From: Verrucomicrobiota bacterium
GTDB lineage: Bacteria > Verrucomicrobiota > Kiritimatiellia > UBA8416 > JAIOPI01
Reading direction: 5' to 3'
NCBI GenBank assembly: GCA_027620105.1
Contig: JAQCIA010000049.1
Span: 1-10,030 of the forward strand
DNA length: 10,030 bases
The position numbers were made by a program, and so were the translations under genes. This document shows, piece by piece, positions 1 through 5,472 of the stretch. The stretch's first letter is position 1; the number at the start of each line of letters is the position of its first letter. Below the pieces are notes generated by a model. That model made no database searches and was not told where the DNA came from. It saw nothing but the letters and a program-made list of their open reading frames with translations.

Positions 1-7
1 CACCACA

Positions 8-49
8 GGGGCGCGCCGGGCCGTGCAGGCCGGCGCGCCTCCCTTTCTT
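8..49 (+). terminator. Probable intrinsic terminator or attenuator just upstream of urtB
   Basis: Positions 10-19 (GGCGCGCCGG) are a perfect 10-base inverted match to positions 30-39 (CCGGCGCGCC). The stem can extend by a G-T and a G-C pair to positions 8-41, and the loop is about 10 bases. It is followed by the pyrimidine stretch TCCCTTTCTT (40-49), which contains five T residues but is not a pure T run. It ends 9 bases before the urtB start. In urt operons the gene before urtB is normally urtA, so this is probably the urtA-urtB spacer. A partial terminator there would let the binding protein be made in excess over the membrane subunits. The stem is directly visible; terminator activity and the identity of the upstream gene are inferred. 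Confidence 0.6.
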
Positions 50-57
50 GACCAGCC

Positions 58-1809
58 ATGCGGGATGGATATCACACGCCGTCGGCGCGTCAGCCCGTTG
101 GGAACCAAGGCCCGCGACCGTGTTCAGCGGCTGGCCTGCTGTGCCGGTTGTGTAGCCTGCTGGCGCTTGCCGCATGGTTTCCGGGCTCTACGGCCGTCGC
201 CACCGAATCCGAGCGCGCCGCGTTTGCGCAGGCCGTTCTGGTCGATGACGACGCGCGCATCGAAACGATCAAGCAGCTCTCGGCTTCAACCGATGCGCAG
301 GTTGCGCGGGGACTGGCCGCCTGGCGCGCGGGCGAGCTTTTCGTCTGGAACGGCGAATCCTCCGCGGCGCAAGTCTTCGTGCTGGATGCGGAAACCGACG
401 CGGATGGCCGCGCGCGCGCCATGCGTCTCGATACCGGTGAGCCGCTGCAGGATGCGGACGGCGCCGCCGTCACCTTGCGCGCCAGCGAGTTGACCCCGGT
501 CGACACCCATTCGAAACTCCGCCGGGCGCTCAAGCAAGCGCTCGACCTGATGGCGCTGAACGCCACGGATCCTCTGGCGCGCCGCGATGCCGCCAGCAAG
601 CTCGGGTTCGAGCAGAATGCCGATTTTCTCCCTGTTTTTGAAGCGCGCCTGGCGGTCGAGACGCATGCGGGGGTGCGCCGGGCCCTGCGCGAGGCGGCCG
701 CGATCACGCGGCTGGCCAGCACCGATCCCGCGACGCAGCGTGCCGGCATCCTCGTGCTGGGCGAACTCAAAACGCTGGGGGCGTCCGATCTGCTGAAACG
801 CGTGCGCGACCGGACCCTGGCCGCGGGTGCGCGCCCGGATCCGGAAACCGCCGCCGCCGCCAATGCCGCGCTCAAGCGGATCGAGGATCACCGCACGGCC
901 GTCAACCTGATCGGAACGGGCTTTCGTGGACTTAGCCTGGCTTCGGTGTTGCTCATCGCCGCACTGGGACTCGCCATCACCTTCGGCCTCATGGGGGTGA
1001 TCAACATGGCGCACGGCGAGATCATCATGATCGGCGCCTATACGGCCTATTTCACGCAGACGCTCTTCGTGCGCTGGTTCGGTCCCTCGGGACCCGGGTT
1101 CGACTGCTACATTCTGGCCGCGATTGTGGCCGCCTTCGCCGTGGCCGGTCTGGTCGGGCTGGTTCTGGAACGCAGCCTGATCCGGTTTCTCTATAAACGG
1201 CCGCTGGAGTCGCTGCTGGCCACCTGGGGCATCAGCCTGGTGCTGCAACAGCTGTGCCGCACCTGCTTCGGCGCCGCGAATGTGCAGGTCTATTCGCCCA
1301 GCTGGCTCAGCGGCAGCGCGGCGTGGAACGACGTGCTCTTCGCCTACAACCGCATGTTTGTGGTCGGCGTGGCGGTGCTGGTCGTGGCGGGCACCTATCT
1401 GCTGCTCAACCGCACGTCTGCCGGGCTGCAGATCCGGGCCGTGATGCAGAACCGCAACATGGCGGCGAGCCTTGGCGTCAGCACGTCGCACGTGTATGCG
1501 CGCACGTTCGCGCTGGGATCGGGGCTGGCGGGCGTTGCCGGCGCCTGCCTGTCTCAGATCGGCAATGTCGGGCCGAATCTGGGCCAGTCGCACATTGTTG
1601 ACTGTTTCATGATCGTGGTGCTCGGCGGTATCGGCAATCTGATCGGCACGGTCTGCGCCTCGCTCGGCGTGGGAGTCGTGGACCAGGTCCTGCAACCGTT
1701 TCTCGGGGCCGTCATGGGCAAGATCACCGTCCTGGCGGGCATCATCCTGTTTCTGCAGTGGCGTCCGGCCGGACTATTTGTGACGCGCAGCCGTGCGCTG
1801 GAGGATTGA
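58..1809 (+). CDS. urtB: Urea ABC transporter permease UrtB with periplasmic N-terminal domain
   Basis: One of two membrane subunits of the high-affinity urea importer, of the LivH branched-chain amino acid permease family. The 583-residue protein starts with a signal peptide: a basic N-terminus of about 30 residues, hydrophobic stretch near 31-41, and a likely cleavage after Ala48 (AVA). Residues 49-285 form a soluble, Ala- and Arg-rich helical domain typical of UrtB and absent from plain LivH. Residues 291-570 are the permease, with the conserved GVINMAHGE (313-321), a cytoplasmic coupling loop around RAVMQNRNMAASLGV (460-474) and the late VLGGIGNLIG (521-530). The frame has a stop at 49-51, so ATG 58 is the only ATG before the signal peptide; no clear ribosome binding site precedes it. 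urtC follows after 8 bases. Family assignment is firm; urea as substrate rests on the family and on the adjacent urease genes. Confidence 0.95.
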   Translation: MRDGYHTPSARQPVGNQGPRPCSAAGLLCRLCSLLALAAWFPGSTAVATESERAAFAQAVLVDDDARIETIKQLSASTDAQVARGLAAWRAGELFVWNGESSAAQVFVLDAETDADGRARAMRLDTGEPLQDADGAAVTLRASELTPVDTHSKLRRALKQALDLMALNATDPLARRDAASKLGFEQNADFLPVFEARLAVETHAGVRRALREAAAITRLASTDPATQRAGILVLGELKTLGASDLLKRVRDRTLAAGARPDPETAAAANAALKRIEDHRTAVNLIGTGFRGLSLASVLLIAALGLAITFGLMGVINMAHGEIIMIGAYTAYFTQTLFVRWFGPSGPGFDCYILAAIVAAFAVAGLVGLVLERSLIRFLYKRPLESLLATWGISLVLQQLCRTCFGAANVQVYSPSWLSGSAAWNDVLFAYNRMFVVGVAVLVVAGTYLLLNRTSAGLQIRAVMQNRNMAASLGVSTSHVYARTFALGSGLAGVAGACLSQIGNVGPNLGQSHIVDCFMIVVLGGIGNLIGTVCASLGVGVVDQVLQPFLGAVMGKITVLAGIILFLQWRPAGLFVTRSRALED

Positions 1810-1813
1810 GGGA
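1808..1813 (+). promoter_or_regulatory. Ribosome binding site for urtC
   Basis: GAGGGA overlaps the urtB stop codon (TGA 1807-1809) and lies 4 bases before ATG 1818. It favours this start over the in-frame GTG at 1758, which would put 60 bases of the new gene inside urtB. Confidence 0.6.
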
Positions 1814-1817
1814 CGCG

Positions 1818-3008
1818 ATGCTGGCGGGAATGCGCAAACGGGAATGGGGGGTGCTGGCGGCGGCCATGCTGATCGCGACGGTGGTGCTGCCGCTGTTGAA
1901 CGCGTATCTGCCGGCGGAGCATCCCCTGCACGTCAGCGATTTCAGCATCAACCTGTACGGCAAGTACCTGACCTATGCCGTGCTGGCGATCGGGATCGAC
2001 CTGCTGTGGGGCTACACGGGCTTGTTGAGCCTGGGCCAGGGCCTCTTCTTCGGTCTGGGCGGCTATGCCATGGGCATGTACCTGGTCCTGATGATCGGCA
2101 CGCGCGGCCAGTATCATAACGTGCTTCCCGACTATATGGTGTTTCTCGAGTACAAGGAACTGCCCGCACACTTCAAGCCGTTCTATAGCTTCCCTTTCGC
2201 GGTGGCGGCGGCGGTCTGGGTGCCGGCCCTTGTCGCGCTGATTTTCGGCTTCCTGGCCTTCCGCTCGCGCGTCAAGGGTGTGTATTTTTCCATACTCAGC
2301 CAGGCCCTGACCTACGGCGCCGCGCTGCTGTTTTTCCGCAATGACTTCACGTTCGGCGGCAACAACGGATTCACGGATTTTAAAGACATGCTCGGGTTCG
2401 ACGTGAATTCGGCGGCGACGCGCCGGGCGCTGTACGTGGCCACCTGCATCCTGCTGGCGGGCGCCTACGTGTTCGGCCGTTGGATCACGGCGACGCGCTT
2501 CGGCAAAATCCAGCGCGCCATTCGCGACAGCGAGAACCGTGTGCGCTTCTCCGGCTACAATACGGTCAACTTCAAGCTGTTCATCTTCGTCGTGGCGGCG
2601 ATCATGGCCGGTCTCGCCGGCGCGCTCTATGTGCCGCAGGTCGGCATCATCAATCCCAGCGAGATGACGCCGGACAAGTCGCTCGAAGCCGTGGTCTGGG
2701 TCGCGGTTGGCGGGCGCGGCACGTTGTACGGTCCAATTCTGGGCGCGGTCGGGGTGAATGCGTTGAAGAGCTGGGTGACGCGCGCCTTTCCGGAGTACTG
2801 GCTGTTCTTTCTGGGCGGGATGTTTGTCACGGTTGTGCTGCTGCTGCCGGGTGGCCTGGTTTCGCTCCCGCGCGAGCTGGCGCGTTGCGCGGGCCGTCTG
2901 CGCCAGTGGGGCGCCGCGAAGGCGGACGCGCGCAAGCTCCAGGCCCCGCCCGCGGCGCAGCCCGTCGCGGAACCGGATGCGGACACCCGGCCGGAGGACG
3001 CCCGATGA
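1818..3008 (+). CDS. urtC: Urea ABC transporter permease UrtC
   Basis: Second membrane subunit of the urea importer, LivM family, 396 residues from ATG 1818. The N-terminus (RKREWG then a hydrophobic segment at about 11-29) is a membrane anchor. The family core follows: GYTGLLSLGQGLFFGLGGYA (65-84), several membrane spans between 125 and 350, a cytoplasmic coupling loop at about 229-250 (RAIRDSENRVRFSGYN) that should dock onto the ATPases, and AVGGRGTLYGPILGA (296-310). Residues 357-396 are a hydrophilic Ala/Pro/Arg-rich tail, presumably cytoplasmic and disordered. The start at 1818 is preferred because a GAGGGA ribosome binding site precedes it; Met5 (position 1830) is a possible alternative. 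The stop overlaps the urtD start in ATGA, indicating translational coupling. No frameshift or missing segment is seen. Confidence 0.95.
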   Translation: MLAGMRKREWGVLAAAMLIATVVLPLLNAYLPAEHPLHVSDFSINLYGKYLTYAVLAIGIDLLWGYTGLLSLGQGLFFGLGGYAMGMYLVLMIGTRGQYHNVLPDYMVFLEYKELPAHFKPFYSFPFAVAAAVWVPALVALIFGFLAFRSRVKGVYFSILSQALTYGAALLFFRNDFTFGGNNGFTDFKDMLGFDVNSAATRRALYVATCILLAGAYVFGRWITATRFGKIQRAIRDSENRVRFSGYNTVNFKLFIFVVAAIMAGLAGALYVPQVGIINPSEMTPDKSLEAVVWVAVGGRGTLYGPILGAVGVNALKSWVTRAFPEYWLFFLGGMFVTVVLLLPGGLVSLPRELARCAGRLRQWGAAKADARKLQAPPAAQPVAEPDADTRPEDAR

Positions 3009-3778
3009 GCGCGGCCGACGTCATACTGCTGCTGGAGAACGTCAGCAAGTCGTTCGATGGGTTCAAGGCCGTCAACGATTTGAACTTCGCGCTCGACCGG
3101 GGCGAGCTGCGCACGATTATCGGGCCGAACGGCGCCGGCAAATCCACCATGCTGGATCTCATTACGGGACGCACGCGCCCGGATGAGGGACGTGTCCTCT
3201 TCGGCGAAGGTAGGGACCTGACGCGCTTGAACGAGTTCGAGATCAGCCGGCTCGGCATCGGCCGCAAATTCCAGACGCCGTCCGTTTACGGGGATCATAC
3301 CGTGTTCGAAAACATCCTGCTGTCGCTGGCGGGCTCGCGCGGAGTGCTGGCGGCGCTCTTTGCCAAGGTCCGGCGCGCCCAGCGCGACCGCATTCATGAG
3401 GTTCTGGGAATCGTGGGACTGGTCGGCAAGGCGGCCTTGCGCGCCGGCGCGCTCTCGCACGGCGAAAAGCAGTGGCTGGAGCTCGGCATGCTGCTGGCGC
3501 AGGATGCGCAGGTGCTGCTCGTCGACGAACCGGCCGCGGGCATGACGGACCACGAAACCGCGCGCACCGCGGAATTGCTGGTCGGCCTGGCGGGCAGTCA
3601 CAGCTTGATCGTGATCGAACACGACATGGAATTCGTGCGGCTTATTGCGCGTCGCGTCACGGTCCTGCACCAGGGCAGCGTGCTGTGCGAGGGCTCCATG
3701 GACGCCGTCCAGAACGATCCGCGCGTGATCGAGGTCTACCTGGGGCGCCAGCATGCCCCGGCGGGGGCGGCGGCATGA
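3005..3778 (+). CDS. urtD: Urea ABC transporter ATP-binding protein UrtD
   Basis: One of the two ATPases (LivG-like) that power urea import, 257 residues, acting on the cytoplasmic face of UrtB/UrtC. All nucleotide-binding elements are visible: Walker A GPNGAGKST (40-48), the Q-loop Gln90 in GRKFQTPSVY, the signature LSHGE (150-154), Walker B VLLVDEP (170-176) and the switch His206 in VIEHDM. The FQTPSVY stretch and the LSHGEKQWLELGM form of the signature are typical of UrtD rather than general LivG. ATG 3005 overlaps the urtC stop by 4 bases, and the gene overlaps urtE by 4 bases. The open frame continues far upstream inside urtC, but that part is translated urtC sequence in another frame and is not used. 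Confidence 0.95.
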   Translation: MSAADVILLLENVSKSFDGFKAVNDLNFALDRGELRTIIGPNGAGKSTMLDLITGRTRPDEGRVLFGEGRDLTRLNEFEISRLGIGRKFQTPSVYGDHTVFENILLSLAGSRGVLAALFAKVRRAQRDRIHEVLGIVGLVGKAALRAGALSHGEKQWLELGMLLAQDAQVLLVDEPAAGMTDHETARTAELLVGLAGSHSLIVIEHDMEFVRLIARRVTVLHQGSVLCEGSMDAVQNDPRVIEVYLGRQHAPAGAAA

Positions 3779-4473
3779 GCATCCTGAGCGTGGACGGTCT
3801 CTGCGTGAACATCGGCGAATCGCGCATTTTGCGCGATGTCGCCCTCGAGGTGCGCGCCCGCGAGGTGGTCTGCCTGATGGGCCGCAACGGCGTCGGCAAG
3901 ACCACCACGTTGAAGGCCATCATGGGGTTGCTGCCCGCGCAGGGCCGCGCCACGCTCGGCGGCCACCCCATGCAGGGCTGGGGCCCGCACGTGCGCTCGC
4001 GGCGCGGCATCGGATATGTGCCGCAGGGCCGGGATATTTTCCCGGGGCTCACGGTGCTGGAGAATCTGAAACTGGCGCTGGTCGCGCGCGGGCAGCGCAT
4101 CAACGGTGAACTCGACCGCATACTCGACCTGTTTCCCGTGCTGAAGCCGATGCTGGCCCGCAAAGGCGGCGTGCTGAGCGGCGGCCAGCAGCAGCAACTT
4201 GCCATCGCGCGCGCGCTGCTGACGCAACCGCGGGTGCTCATGCTCGACGAGCCGACCGAAGGCATCCAGCCGTCGATCGTCGACGCCATCGGCAACACGC
4301 TGGCGGCCCTGAAGGCCGAGGGCAAGGTCAGCATCCTGCTCGTGGAGCAGTGCGTCGAGTTTGCGCGCGCCGTGGCCGACCGGTTTTATGTGATGCAGAA
4401 AGGCCAGATCGTGGCCCAGGGCGACATGACCGCCCTCAGCGACCAGGTCGTGCGGCAGCATCTGTCCGTATAG
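3775..4473 (+). CDS. urtE: Urea ABC transporter ATP-binding protein UrtE
   Basis: The second ATPase of the importer (LivF-like), 232 residues, the usual size. Walker A is GRNGVGKTT (36-44), the Q-loop Gln84 lies in GYVPQGRDIFPGLTVLENL, the signature is LSGGQ (134-138) and Walker B is RVLMLDEP (153-160). The position normally held by the switch histidine is Gln192 (LLVEQC). This replacement is a regular feature of LivF/UrtE proteins, so the UrtD-UrtE pair would carry one His and one Gln, as in the family. The phrase LDEPTEGIQPSIV is characteristic of UrtE. ATG 3775 overlaps the urtD stop. The gene ends the transporter set and is followed by a 160-base gap before the next gene. Confidence 0.95.
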   Translation: MSILSVDGLCVNIGESRILRDVALEVRAREVVCLMGRNGVGKTTTLKAIMGLLPAQGRATLGGHPMQGWGPHVRSRRGIGYVPQGRDIFPGLTVLENLKLALVARGQRINGELDRILDLFPVLKPMLARKGGVLSGGQQQQLAIARALLTQPRVLMLDEPTEGIQPSIVDAIGNTLAALKAEGKVSILLVEQCVEFARAVADRFYVMQKGQIVAQGDMTALSDQVVRQHLSV

Positions 4474-4568
4474 CGGGGCGCGGATATGCCGAATGCGACC
4501 CGGGTGTGCGCGCCACAACCGGAATAGCTTGCCTGTCCGCACGGCAGGCGGGAATATGGATGCCGACC

Positions 4569-4600
4569 GATCCGGTCGCGGGCGATTGCCCCGCCGGATC
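4569..4600 (+). promoter_or_regulatory. Stem-loop in the urtE-urease spacer
   Basis: GATCCGG (4569-4575) pairs perfectly with CCGGATC (4594-4600). Inside it, CG (4577-4578) pairs with CG (4592-4593), and GGGC (4580-4583) pairs with GCCC (4588-4591), closing a GATT loop (4584-4587), with a bulged T at 4576 and a bulged C at 4579. No T run follows, so it is not a standard intrinsic terminator. It sits 13-20 bases before the purine-rich translation start region of the small gene and could act in mRNA processing, stability or control of urease translation. The function is unknown. Confidence 0.35.
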
Positions 4601-4620
4601 GAACACAGAACACAGGAGAA

Positions 4621-4625
4621 GGGAG
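4621..4625 (+). promoter_or_regulatory. Ribosome binding site deciding the start of the small HPGH gene
   Basis: GGGAG lies 8 bases before GTG 4634, and a second purine tract, AGGAGA, lies at 4614-4619. This, together with the signal peptide it would yield, favours GTG 4634 over ATG 4556 or ATG 4658. Confidence 0.5.
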
Positions 4626-4633
4626 CGTATTTC

Positions 4634-4855
4634 GTGAATAGCGCGAGCATTCGTTTCATGGCGATTACCGTATTGACGTTGCCGGCCGCGGCGCTGGCCC
4701 ATCCCGGCCATGCGGCGCTGGACTGCGGCCTCGCGCATGCGACGGCCAGCCCGAGCCACCTGCCCGTGGTGTTCCTGCTGGCGGCGGGGCTGGCCATGGT
4801 CATCACCGCCGGCCAGTGTGCCTGGACGCGGCGGTTCCGGTCCGGCACGAACTGA
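4634..4855 (+). CDS. Small exported membrane protein with HPGH N-terminus, HupE/UreJ-like
   Basis: A 73-residue protein starting at GTG 4634. Residues 1-22 form a signal peptide (Arg7, hydrophobic 8-21, cleavage after ALA at 22), leaving a mature N-terminus beginning HPGHA. Next come GLAHATASPSHL (32-43), one hydrophobic span (about 44-62) and a basic tail TRRFRSGTN, which would place the C-terminus in the cytoplasm. Histidines at 23, 26, 35 and 42 cluster on the outer side. Mature HupE/UreJ proteins, nickel-permease-like proteins often encoded with urease or hydrogenase, commonly begin HPGH and continue with a GLxHPxxGxDHLL segment. The spacing here is similar, but the Asp and all later membrane helices are missing. 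It may be a reduced relative, an independent His-rich metal-handling protein, or a remnant. It sits between urtE and ureA, 6 bases before ureA, so it is probably co-translated with urease. The gene looks real; the function is inferred. Confidence 0.6.
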   Translation: MNSASIRFMAITVLTLPAAALAHPGHAALDCGLAHATASPSHLPVVFLLAAGLAMVITAGQCAWTRRFRSGTN

Positions 4856-4861
4856 ACCGTC

Positions 4862-5164
4862 ATGCACCTGACGCCCCGAGAGAAGGACAAGCTGATGATC
4901 GTGGTCGCCGCCGATCTGGCGCGGCGGCGGCAGCAGCGCGGCCTCAAGCTGAACCATCCGGAAGCCGTGGCCGTCATCGCCTACGAAATCATGGAAGGCG
5001 CGCGCGACGGCAAGTCCGTCGCCGCAATGATGCAGATGGGCACGACCATTCTGAAACGCGCCGATGTGATGGACGGCGTGGCCGAGATGATTCACGAGGT
5101 GCAGGTGGAGGCGACCTTTCCGGACGGCACGAAACTGGTAACGGTACACGAGCCCATTCGATGA
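4862..5164 (+). CDS. ureA: Urease subunit gamma UreA
   Basis: The smallest structural subunit of urease, exactly 100 residues as in most bacteria. It contains the standard MHLTPREKDKL start, LNHPEAVAVIAYEIMEGARD (30-49) and GTTILKRADVMDGV (60-73), and ends HEPIR. The protein packs against UreC in the cytoplasmic (UreABC)3 assembly and carries no catalytic residues. No strong ribosome binding site precedes ATG 4862; with the previous stop only 6 bases away, translation is probably coupled. The stop overlaps the ureB start in ATGA. The subunit is separate, not fused to UreB as in Helicobacter or plants. Confidence 0.97.
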   Translation: MHLTPREKDKLMIVVAADLARRRQQRGLKLNHPEAVAVIAYEIMEGARDGKSVAAMMQMGTTILKRADVMDGVAEMIHEVQVEATFPDGTKLVTVHEPIR

Positions 5165-5472
5165 TACCCGGCGAAATCATACCGTCCGATTCGGACGTGG
5201 CGCTGGAGGCCAATGCCGGCCTGGCGACGCGCACGCTGCGGGTCGCCAACCGCGGCGATCGCCCTATCCAGGTGGGCAGCCACTTTCACTTTTTCGAAGT
5301 AAACGAAGCGCTCGACTTCGCGCGGGCGGACGCGCGCGGTTTCCGCCTGAACATACCTGCCGGAACGGCCGTGCGCTTCGAGCCTGGCGATACGCGCGCG
5401 GTCGAACTCGTCGCGCTGGCCGGCCGGCGCGAAGTATTTGGCCTGAACGGGAAGGTGAACGGCCCACTGTGA
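5161..5472 (+). CDS. ureB: Urease subunit beta UreB
   Basis: The second small structural subunit of urease, 103 residues, normal for a stand-alone UreB. It starts MIPGEIIP and shows the family motifs GSHFHFFEVN (39-48), IPAGTAVRFEPGDTRAVELV (65-84) and FGLNGKVNGPL (93-103). It forms part of the trimer around UreC. ATG 5161 overlaps the ureA stop, and its TGA overlaps the GTG start of ureC, so ureA, ureB and ureC read as one coupled unit. Nothing unusual is seen in the sequence. Confidence 0.97.
   Translation: MIPGEIIPSDSDVALEANAGLATRTLRVANRGDRPIQVGSHFHFFEVNEALDFARADARGFRLNIPAGTAVRFEPGDTRAVELVALAGRREVFGLNGKVNGPL

Larger units (their letters stand above)
4474..4633 (+). other. Spacer between the transporter and urease halves
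   Basis: This 160-base stretch has no supportable gene; short frames through it lack ribosome binding sites and their translations look like noise. It holds two stem-loops: a small one at 4531-4549 (GCCTG/CAGGC with a bulged T and a GCAC loop) and a longer one at 4569-4600. It is the only gap of any size inside the cluster, so it is the best place for a separate urease promoter. A weak sigma70-like arrangement, TTGCCT (4529-4534) with GAATAT (4552-4557) at 17-base spacing, matches the consensus poorly and is only a suggestion. The right end (4614-4625) is purine-rich and serves the next gene as ribosome binding site. Confidence 0.5.

Noticed and set aside
23..493. Plus-strand frame overlapping the terminator and urtB start (156 codons)
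   Set aside because: Overlaps the conserved urtB in another frame and crosses the hairpin; translation is Arg/Ser/Pro-rich with no motif.
286..1695. Long minus-strand open frame opposite urtB (469 codons)
   Set aside because: It lies wholly antisense to a clearly conserved gene, its translation is rich in Arg/His/Gln/Ala without any family motif, and long antisense frames are expected in GC-rich DNA.
1758..1817. Earlier GTG start for urtC
   Set aside because: It would place 20 unrelated residues inside the end of urtB; ATG 1818 has a good ribosome binding site and gives the expected N-terminus.
2480..3004. Upstream extension of the urtD frame inside urtC
   Set aside because: The extension is out-of-frame translation of conserved urtC sequence; ATG 3005 gives the normal UrtD length and an ATGA overlap.
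4333..4365. Loss of the switch histidine in UrtE (Gln192)
   Set aside because: A Gln at this place is a regular trait of LivF/UrtE ATPases, so it is not a defect.
4493..4633. Longer version of the small HPGH gene starting at ATG 4493 or ATG 4556
   Set aside because: The added residues are basic and low in structure, would bury the signal peptide, and those starts lack ribosome binding sites.
4474..4633. Sigma-54 (NtrC-type) promoter before the urease genes
   Set aside because: Looked for GG-N10-GC elements in the spacer and found none at the right spacing with the surrounding consensus.
3736..4977. Minus-strand open frame opposite urtE, the spacer, the small gene and ureA (413 codons)
   Set aside because: It runs across several plus-strand genes, has no recognisable domain and no promoter or ribosome binding site context.
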